Of a DNA stretch of 64,000 bases, positions 56,010 through 64,000 are shown piece after piece. The notes below the pieces were generated by a model. It had not been told where the DNA came from and searched no databases. It was given only the letters and a program-made list of their open reading frames with translations. Numbering within the stretch: position 1 is the first letter of the stretch; every line of letters starts with the position of its first letter. This DNA comes from Silene latifolia (taxonomy: Eukaryota; Streptophyta; Magnoliopsida; Caryophyllales; Caryophyllaceae). The translations under genes were made by a program, and so were the position numbers. The stretch spans positions 225,336,292-225,400,291 of the forward strand of contig NC_133534.1 of NCBI RefSeq assembly GCF_048544455.1, written 5' to 3'.

Positions 56010-59000
56010 TTGTTTATGATGGACAAGAACGGTGAGGACGATGCACATGTTATCACTAGTACTTTTCCTGTTAACGGTATTCATACCTTTGTTTTGTTTG
56101 ATTCGGGGGCGTCTCAGTCGTTTGTATCTTCGAGTCATGTTAAACGGTTGGGTTTGAGGGTATATGAGTCTGTAAGTGAGAAAGTTTTTATACCTTCGGG
56201 TGAGTCTGTATCATGTGGGAGGTTGTATAGGGATGTATCTATGATAGTTGGGCAAGTTGACCTACTTGTAGACTTGCTAGAGTTTCCTTTAGACGGTTTT
56301 GAGATGATAGTTGGGATGGATTGGTTGGAAAAGTACAAAGCTAAGATAGACTGTCATCAAAAGAATGTGTCTTTGAGAGGTCCTAAGGGTGTTAGTGTGT
56401 CTTATCGTGGGTTTGTGGTCAAACCCAAAGTTAAGTTGATTGCATCTGTGACGTTGAAGTCCTACCTGAGGAAGGAATGCCCTTTGATCTTGTGCCATGT
56501 GAGAGATGACCGGATAGAGAGTCCGACAGTTGATCAGATACCAGTGGTGGGTGAGTTTGCAGATGTCTTTCCAGAGGAGATTCCGGGGTTGCCACCGAAG
56601 AGGGAGATAGATTTCACAGTTGAGTTAAAACCGGGGACGGGGCCAATCTCTAAGGCACCGTACCGGATGGGTCCTAAGGAGATGGAGGAGCTCAGAAAAC
56701 AGTTAGATGATCTGATACAGAAGGGATACATTAGACCTAGTGTATCACCGTGGGGAGCACCAGTTCTTTTTGTGAAGAAGAAAGATGGGAGCTTGAGGTT
56801 GTGCATAGATTAAAGGGAGCTGAACCGAGTGACGGTAAAGAACAAGTATCCTTTGCCAAGGATAGATGACCTGTTTGATCAGTTGAGTAGTGCATCAGTC
56901 TTTTCCAAGATTGATTTGAGGTCGGGGTACCATCAGGTGAAGATTAGAGAGGTGAACATCTTGAAGACAGCTTTCACGTCGAGGTATGGCCATTATGAGT
57001 ATGTGGTGATGCCTTTTGGGTTATCTAATGCACCGACTGTGTTTATGGATTTGATGAACAGAATCTTCAGACAGTTTTTGGACAAGTTTGTGGTGGTGTT
57101 TATCGATAACATCTTAGTCTATTCCAAGACTAAAGAGGAACATGAGGAGCATCTGAGGATTGTGTTGCAAACCTTGAGGGAGCATGAGTTATATGCTAAG
57201 CTGTCCAAGTGTGAGTTCTGGTTAAAGAGAGTTGCTTTTCTGGGGCATGTGATCTCTAAGGATGGGGTAGCTGTGGATCCGGCAAATATTGAGGCAGTGA
57301 CAAAGTGGGAAGCACCAAAGAATGTTGCTGAGCTCAGAAGTTTCTTGGGTTTAGCTGGATATTACAGACGGTTCGTGAAGGATTTCTCCAAGATTGCTAG
57401 ATCGATGACAGCTTTGATGAGGAAAGAGAACAGGTTTCGTTGGGATGAGAGTTGTGAGACGGCGTTCCAAACATTAAAGGAGCGTTTGACCACAGCTCCT
57501 ATCTTAGCATTGCCTGAAGGGATTGAGAACTTTGAGGTTTATACAGATGCCTCAAATAATGGGTTGGGATGTGTGTTGATGCAGAACGGTAAAGTGATTG
57601 CCTATGCTTCTAGGCAATTGAAGCCTTATGAGGAGAACTATCCTACACACGATCTAGAGTTGGGTGCAGTGGTGTTTGCTCTCAAGATTTGGAGACATTA
57701 CCTTTATGGGGCGACCTTTAAGGTATTTTCTGATCACAAGAGTCTCAAGTACATCTTCACTCAAAAGGAGTTGAACATGAGACAGAGGAGGTGGATGGAG
57801 CTGATTGGCGATTATGACATGGATATTATCTACCATGAAGGGAAAGCCAATGTTGTTGCAGATGCTTTGAGTAGGAAGAGTGTACATTCTTTGTGTACAG
57901 CTTTATCTTTGATGAGGTTGAGAGATGAGGTGGGGAAGTTTGGGATACATATGATGCAGAGAGGGGATGCCATGGGAGATTTGACAGTACAGCCTGATCT
58001 TTATAATGATATTTGAGGTAAACAGGCGTTGGATCCTAAGATGGTAGAGTGGAGGGCTGGAGTAGAGAAAGGGACAGTGTCTCGATTCTCTATTCATACA
58101 GATGGTAGTCTGAGGTTTGATGGAAGGTGGTGTGTCCCTAATGATGAGGAGCTGAAAAAGACAATCATGACAGAGGCACATTGTACACCATATTCAGTAC
58201 ATCCAGGTGGTGACAAGCTATACAAGGATTTAAAGAACACGTTCTGGTGGCCTAGGATGAAGAAAGAAACAGCTGAGTTTGTGGCCCGTTGTTTGACATG
58301 CCAGAGAGTTAAAGGGGAACAGCGACGATCACACGGTTAGATTCAGTCTTTAGAGGTACCTGAGTGGAAGTGGGAATCCATTTCTATGAATTTTATCGTG
58401 GGTTTGCCGAAGAGTCAACAGGGTAACAACATGATATGGGTAATAGTGGATCGACTGACCAAGTCAGCTCATTTTGTGCCAATGAAAGATACATGGACTA
58501 AGGCACAATTAGCTATGGCTTATCGGAGGCATGTGTTGAGATTGCATGGAGTCCCTAAGGACATAGTATCTGACATAGATGCGAGGTTTATCTCAAAGTT
58601 TTGGAAAGAGTTGCAGGAATCTTTGGGAACAACATTGAAGATGAGTACAGCATTCCATCCTGCGACAGTCGGTCAGACTGAGAGAACAATCAAGACTCTT
58701 AAGGATATGTTACGAGCTTGTGTGATGGACTTTGGTGGTAGCTGGGAACAGAGGTTAGATTTGATTGAGTTTTCTTACAACAGTAGCTATCACTCGAGTA
58801 TTGGCATGGCACCATTTGAGGCCTTATATGGGAGGAGATGTAGGAGTCCGATTTGTTGGGACGACAGTGCTGAGGCAGTGGTTCTAGGACCAGAGATGGT
58901 ACATGAGGTGGTTGAGCAGATTAAGATGATCAGGGAAAGGATGAGAGCGGCTCGGGATAGGCAAAAGAGTTATGCAGATCTACATTGCCGAGATATAGAG

Positions 59001-59450
59001 TTTCAGGTTGGGGACAGGGTTCTTCTGAAAGTGTCTCCTATGCGTGGGGTTATGAGATTTGGGAAGAAAGGCAAGCTAAGTTAGAAGTTCATAGGGCCTT
59101 ATGAGATCTTAGAACGGGTTGGAGAGGTTGCTTATCGTTTGGCTTTACCAGCTGCGTTGGAGAGGGTGCATAATGTATTTCATGTATCTCAGTTGCGCAA
59201 GTATGTGAGTGATCCGTCACATGTGTTAGATGCAGAGAGCATAGAGTTAGATGAGTCCTTGTCCTATCTTGAGGTACCTAAGAAGATTCTTGACCGGAAG
59301 GTTAGGAAGACTAGGAGTGGTGAGACAGTTTTGCTCAAAATCCTTTGGTCTAATCACGAGACTGAGGAAGCTACATGGGAGGCAGAGGAGGCCATGAGAG
59401 AGCGTTACCCTTTCCTTTTTGATCAGGTATGTATGGTTACAGGGACGTAA
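56010..59450 (+). pseudogene. pol: pol of F: nearly complete, four nonsense codons, FIDN
   Basis: One frame runs from 56010 to 59450 and is broken only by TAA at 56811-56813, TGA at 58014-58016, TAG at 58338-58340 and TAG at 59082-59084. The protease DSGASQSF starts at 56100. Reverse transcriptase has [22 protein letters not shown] sequence, but its palm motif reads FIDN (57099-57110), replacing the second catalytic Asp by Asn. RNase H has YTDAS, DLELGAV, SDHKSL and VADALSRK. The integrase zinc region ends CLTCQRVKG, and its core starts at 58386 ([10 protein letters not shown] where others have MDF, so the first catalytic Asp appears changed) with SDIDARF and [10 protein letters not shown]. 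The chromodomain at about 59260-59420 is intact. The TAG at 58338-58340 is shared with B2. Confidence 0.92.
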
Positions 59451-59680
59451 CCTTGTTTCTTTTAGGAGGGTAGGAGATGATCGCAAAGAGTTTATAAGAG
59501 TTTTTATACCCTTTTTGGTGTTGTGTCGGTATGTTTGTTGTGGTTGAGTCGGGTTGAGTTTGGTTAGTAACATGTTTTTATGTTGAGTTTTGTTTTGGTT
59601 GTTGTGTCGGGAGTGTAGTAGTGTGTCTTTGTTTTGTTGTGGTTTGAACTTCGGGGACGAAGTTCTTTTAAGGAGGAAGG
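59451..59680 (+). promoter_or_regulatory. 3' UTR of F with hairpin and polypurine tract
   Basis: The 20-mer hairpin GAACTTCGGGGACGAAGTTC is at 59646-59665, and the polypurine tract AAGGAGGAAGG directly precedes the LTR. Confidence 0.85.
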
Positions 59681-61093
59681 CGTAATACTACGGTTTTATG
59701 AGTCTCTGGGTACTCTATCGAGTGGGCCTTACTCTGTCGAGTAAGGGTATTTTGCGATTTAAAATAGTTTCTGACCTGTTGGGTACTCGATCGAGTAGCC
59801 TTGGTACTCGATCGAGTAGGCGGCACTCGATCGAGTACGTCAGTTACTTGATCGAGTAGCCCGGTTAACGGATAATGTTTTGTCGGGTTTTGTTAATAAT
59901 GCGAATTAATATATAAACACTTCCGTCACTTTCATAATACGCTTTTACAAACCTAATTACTTTCAAAAGAGATTTCAACCTACGTACTTCGCACTCCGCA
60001 TTATTGACAAATCCCGGAGCTTGGAAGGTCGGAATTCATCTTTCTTTACATATTTTTTATCCTTGCGTCGAGGGTAAGATCTACGTACCGAATTTGTTAT
60101 ATTTAATTAAGTTTCGTTAAACCCTAATTTTGGGAATTGGGGGATTTGTGTTAGTTTTGTGTGGTTAGTTATATATGTGATGTTATGTTAGGAGGAGGAT
60201 TCGTAGAGGAGGCTTTTTTATAACAGTTGTTGAGATCGTCTGACTGTATTGCATTCCAGGTAGGGTTTCCCTACTCATTATTAGTCCCATAATGTGTTGG
60301 TGGTGATTTGTGATTGTTGATTGTTATCATACGAGTATTGTGACGGTTGTTGGTTTTGATTGTTGGTTAGTAGTTGTGATTATTTGTATCTGTCTGTGTT
60401 CTTCGGGGTGCGTCCCTGGCTGAGTGGAGTCACTTGCGGAAGTGGCTTCACTCCCATTATTCGCCTTTTGTGGAACCCGCCATAGAAGGGATGTGCACAT
60501 TAATGGATTTGGGTTTATCGCTCGACGGAGATGAGCGGGGCTTAGTGGGAACGGTTGTGGTCCCCCACTGGCGGCGAGGAGTAACCTGTTGCGATGGGTA
60601 CTCTGGCAGGGCTACACACTTTAGTGTGTAGTCAGTATTATGGAGTTGGTGATGGAGTTCGGAGTACATCTGTGACGATTGAGCTGTGTTGTTTGTTGTA
60701 TTGTTGAGTTATATAAATTGTGTGATTAGTCTCGACCCGTTTATTGTTTTAAAACGTGGTGATCCATTCGGGGATGGTGAGCAGTTGTTGAGCAGGTATG
60801 AGTCGAGATACATGGGCTAGCTGGGATGTGTTACCTTCAGATGATAGAGTCTTCCGTTGTAGCTTTAGTAGTTTGTCAGACATTTTCATTTAGTTGATTA
60901 GACTGTTGTTTTGAGAACATGTAACCCGTATTTTGGGAATTTGGTTTTGGATTGTATTCTTTCACTAAACTTATACTATTTTAATGTCGTTTCGTTATTG
61001 TCTTATGATTATCATTGCCTCGGGGAACCGAGATGGTAACAGCTTTATACCTGAGTGGTCCTGGTAAGGCACTTGGAGTATGGGGGTGTTATA
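59681..61093 (+). repeat. 3' LTR of F
   Basis: It starts CGTAATACTACGG (TG changed to CG) and ends GTGTTATA (CA changed to TA). It has four palindrome sites at about 59784-59862, one an acttgatcgagt variant. Confidence 0.93.
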
Positions 61094-61927
61094 GGGTTTC
61101 CCTACTCAGTATTAGTTACATTATGTGTGTGGTGATTGTGTTGTGGTTATTGGTTAATTACATTGTTGGTTGATCTTGACGGTTGTTGGTTCATATTGTT
61201 GATTGTTGTTGTATAACTGTCTATGATATTCGGGGCGCGTCCCTGGCTGAGTGGAGTCACTTGCAGGAGTGGCTTCACGCCCTTGGTTCGCCCTCTGTGG
61301 AACCCACCACAGAAGGGGATGTGCACATTAAGGAAACTTGGGTTTATCGCTCAGTGGTTGATAAGCGGAGATTTGGTGGGTAAGACTGCGGTCCCCCACT
61401 GGCGGTGTGGAGTACTTGTTGCTATGGGTACTCTGGCAGGACTACACACTTTAGTGTGTAGTCAGTTGTGTGGAGTTTGGTTATGGAGACTGGAGAATTG
61501 TTGTGATTGATTGAGCTGATTTGGCATTTGTTTCATCGTGGCTTTGTATTGTGTAATTAGTACTGACCCCGTTGTTTGTTTTAAAAACTGTGGTGATCCA
61601 TTCGGGGATGGTGAGAAGCTAATGAGCAGGTATGATATGAGGCATATGGGATAGCTGGGATGAGTCATCACGTGGCAGTTAGAAGAGTCTTCCGCTGTGT
61701 CAGACGATGTTTTGTAGTTGTGACAGTATTACCAGTAGACCTTTTTGAGAACATTGTATTTCAGTTTAACAGTTTTGGTATTGATATGTAATCACTTTAA
61801 ACCGTATTTACTTTTAAGTATGTTTCATTATTATCTTATGATTATCATTGCCTCGGGTAACCGAGATGGTGACGTTTCCATACCTTAAGTGGTCCTGGTA
61901 AGGCACTTGGAGTATGGGGGTGTCACA
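61094..61927 (+). repeat. 3' LTR of E, second part
   Basis: It resumes with the TSD copy GGGTT and the words tccctactcagtattag that follow the same point in the other LTRs, and ends GGGTGTCACA. Together with 51952-52541 it gives a 1419-bp LTR (one TSD copy not counted). Short frames here are not genes. Confidence 0.92.
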
Positions 61928-61932
61928 CTTTG

Positions 61933-62945
61933 TGAGAAGATCAAGTTTAGCATTGGTTTCGGCATTTGAGCTAGAAGAGTTCTCTTGTGGGTAGCGGCTA
62001 TTTCTTCTCAACATGTTACCTCTTGATCCATAGTTAGACTCCGAGTCAACCATTTTCTTGATAAGGATCGAACCCTATTCATCTCCTAGATGATCAAATC
62101 CTCCTCCTGCGGAGGCATTTACCATCTTTTTGGTCCTTGGTTGCAATGTATTAAAGAAAGTTTTGGTAATGTACCAAGTCGGGATCCCAAGATGTGGATA
62201 ACGTGCAAGAAGGTCTTGGAACCTATCCTAAACTTCCCCTAGAGACTCTCCATCTTCTTGTTGAAAGGTAGTTTTCTCATTTCGGAGCATGGTGGTCTTG
62301 GAGGATGGGTAATACTTGGCTAGGAAAGTATTGGCGAAGCGTCCCATGTAGTGAATGTGTTCGGTGCATGAACATTTAACTAACGATTTGCTTTGTCCCT
62401 TAGAGAGAGTGAGAACAACATCAATATCAAAGTATCTTCCGATACTCTATTGCGCTTCATCATTGCAACCTTACTTTTGAACTTTCTTAGATGGGCATAT
62501 CCATCTTCATCTATGTGCCCACCAAAGCTATCCTTCTCAATAAGGAAAACTTGGGCGGGATGTATTTCAAAATTGTTGGGAGCAAGGGTGCCAAAGTTTA
62601 TTGGAGTGGAAGTGTCATCATGGTTTGGTCGGTTATGGTCTCTTAAGGTGGCCATTTGTGAAGTTATAACAGGTGTATTTGGTTGTGTTTGGGGTGGTGT
62701 TTGAGGTGGTGTATTTGGTATTTGGAGATTGTGGAAAGGATTTTCTATGAATGTATCAATATAATGGTGACGGTTGTTTGTTCTTATATAGTGGTTTCTA
62801 GGTGCGTTTGGGTGATTGCTGTTGCTCGGCTTGGGGAGTTTTGAGAGGTAATCCAAACCCTTGATAAAGTCCTACTCCGTAAAGCTTGAAGAAGCCTTTC
62901 CGGTTCCGGATCGCTAAACAAAGGATTCCCCTTTCCTCTAGGCAT
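61933..62945 (-). pseudogene. gag: gag of G, N-terminal part, truncated by E
   Basis: On the minus strand an ATG at 62945-62943 begins MPRGKGNPLFSDPEPERLL, a common Athila/Tat gag start. A frame change near 62860 leads to a Pro/Asn-rich stretch and then FLIEKDSFGG, AHLRKFKS and LFSLSLRDKANR (62380-62856), typical of the gag domain. Frame changes and a stop follow, but the pattern continues with LAKYYPSSKT, then DRFQDLLARYPHLGIP and RTKKMVNASAGGGF, to KLDLLTK at the junction with E. The CCHC region is missing because it lies beyond the insertion. Confidence 0.82.
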
Positions 62946-63109
62946 ACACTTCAACAAAATGTTAGTCTCCTAGTGTTTTTAGGCATTAGAGGTAAGCAAT
63001 AAGACAATCACTCTACAAGAAACAAAGCACTACCCAAGTAAGCAAACAAATTAAAAGACACCAAGACTAAATCTAAGACTCTTAACTAACTAAGTACAAT
63101 CTAATGCCA
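62946..63109 (-). other. Short leader of G
   Basis: This is non-coding sequence between the PBS and the gag ATG, minus strand. No distinct motif is seen. Confidence 0.6.
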
Positions 63110-63127
63110 TCCTCGGCAAAGGCGCCA
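63110..63127 (-). promoter_or_regulatory. Primer-binding site of G, Asp-like
   Basis: The complement reads TGGCGCCTTTGCCGAGGA, two bases different from the site in C, three bases from the LTR. Confidence 0.82.
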
Positions 63128-63130
63128 TTT

Positions 63131-64000
63131 TGATAAACAAGTTTTTGCCGTCGATTCTCGCACCAAAAGTTAACCCAATTATAGTAGTATAATTGGGGTC
63201 GAACCATAAGGACGGGGTGGAGTTGCACTTAATTTGTTTAACTCTAAGTCTAGTCGAAAAACAAGGACGTTGGTGAAATTAATTAGATTAAAACTAGAAC
63301 AATTTAAAGCAAGTGAACTAAGATGATAAGATGTAAACAATTGATAAAAACTAAGGTTTTCGGGTTCCCCTAAGCAAGTCAAGCTAAGTATGGGCCTGAA
63401 TGGGTAATGGGTAATTATTGGCCTAGAAGAACTAATTTCTTAGATTCTCCTAAAGATGGACACAAAGTTCTTACAAAACATCCAAATTCATTGTAAACAT
63501 ACTATCAAGCATCTATGTAAACTTTCATTCATCAAGATACTAAGCATAAATTGGAGAAAGGCATGAACTTTAATTCACACATTTCTACAAACACCTTCTA
63601 TGAATATTTACAAAAGCCAAACAATTTACCCAATTACCAACATTAACAACCCATATTCAACCTTTAATCCTTACTTAGGTTCCCCCTAAACCCTAGGGGG
63701 TCACTACTCACACATACTTAAAAGACAAATGTAAACAATTGGAGAAAAGCAAGCAAACATGGGGATAAACATGAAATTAAATGAAACAACAACTAAATAG
63801 GAAATGGAAATGTAAACAATTGAAGATTTAAACTAAAACGGAAGGAAATTGTACTAACAAGAGGAAAGATTGAATCTTTGATTGATAAATAGAAGATGTT
63901 CTTCAACAATCTTCAATTACAAACCAAGTACCCAAATGTAAACTATTCAAACCAACTAGACCTAGGCTAAATTTCTAAGTAATTAAGGCTTAATTATGGA
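63131..64000 (-). repeat. 5' LTR of G, partial
   Basis: In sense it ends TTTATCA at 63131 and extends beyond the window. It is AT-rich and gene-free, with the U5 block at 63196-63211. Confidence 0.75.

Larger units (their letters stand above)
52542..61093 (+). mobile_element. Element F: full-length Tekay/Del-like chromovirus
   Basis: The element is 8552 bp, inserted in the 3' LTR of E with exact TSD GGGTT (52537-52541 and 61094-61098). LTRs are 1438 and 1413 bp. The internal region is complete from PBS to polypurine tract without nested insertions, so it is the best guide to the unit length of this family. The 3' LTR has lost both canonical ends (CG...TA in place of TG...CA). The coding region has frameshifts in gag and four nonsense codons in pol. 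Confidence 0.94.
13100..61927 (+). mobile_element. Element E: old Tekay/Del-like chromovirus, host of four insertions
   Basis: The visible pieces are 13100-15951, 26155-27621 and 51207-51951 (internal) plus 51952-52541 and 61094-61927 (3' LTR). Joining is supported by exact TSDs of B2 (TTGAC) and F (GGGTT) and by alignment across the C insertion. The pieces read in order as leader, gag, protease, reverse transcriptase, RNase H, integrase and chromodomain. Many nonsense codons and an ATA in place of the gag start codon show that it is long dead. The 5' LTR is outside the window because Z is inserted in the leader. The right flank begins CTTTG (61928-61932), the expected TSD, but its partner is not visible. 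Confidence 0.88.
61928..64000 (-). mobile_element. Element G: Athila/Tat-like element, 5' part, minus strand
   Basis: On the minus strand the order is LTR (63131 to beyond the window), Asp-like PBS, short leader and gag. Gag is cut at 61928 by the insertion of E. This is the outermost element seen. Its U5 carries GGGTCGAACCATAAGG (63196-63211), related to the block in Z and S. Confidence 0.82.

Overview
This window is plant heterochromatin made almost wholly of nested LTR retrotransposons. The evidence is plant-type chromovirus (Tekay/Del-like Ty3-gypsy), Athila/Tat-like Ty3-gypsy and Ty1-copia elements, 5-bp target-site duplications (TSDs), initiator-Met and Asp-type primer-binding sites (PBS), and a tRNA-headed SINE. 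I see no host gene and no rRNA gene. The species cannot be read from the sequence; a flowering plant is safe.

Layout, outermost to innermost. Element G (Athila/Tat, minus strand, 61928-64000) is cut by element E, an old Tekay-like element on the plus strand whose visible pieces are 13100-15951, 26155-27621, 51207-52541 and 61094-61927; its 5' LTR lies left of the window. E was hit at least four times: by Z (Athila-like, 1-13099, entering from the left), B2 (Tekay-like, 15952-26154, TSD TTGAC), C (Athila-like, 27622-51206) and F (Tekay-like, 52542-61093, TSD GGGTT, inside the 3' LTR of E). These were hit in turn: Z by copia element A (2282-10994, TSD GATTG), B2 by solo LTR S (18017-19728, minus, TSD TAGGG), and C by copia element D (31914-40869, minus, TSD GTTCG). 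One LTR of D then received a SINE (32024-32170, 19-bp TSD). The deepest chain is G > E > C > D > SINE, five levels.

Coding state. All reading frames belong to retroelements and nearly all are broken. The three Tekay-like copies carry gag, protease, reverse transcriptase, RNase H, integrase and a chromodomain in order, with many nonsense codons, mostly C-to-T type. C encodes gag, three tandem copies of a protease-bearing 1.885-kb unit and an Athila ORF1-like protein, but no reverse transcriptase or integrase. Z looks alike in its gag-pro tail and 3' non-coding part. A and D are one copia family whose pol is a shared, deleted fossil, although the LTR pairs are still about 98-99% alike by eye; they must have moved with borrowed enzymes.

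The most unusual feature is a short palindrome with core TCGATCGA. It is arrayed in the LTRs, leaders and even the gag coding region of elements from different lineages. The flanking bases differ by family (ACTCGATCGAGT in the Tekay-like elements and C, GGTCGATCGACC in Z and S) but often keep the dyad symmetry. Copy number differs between the two LTRs of single elements, so the arrays are still changing.
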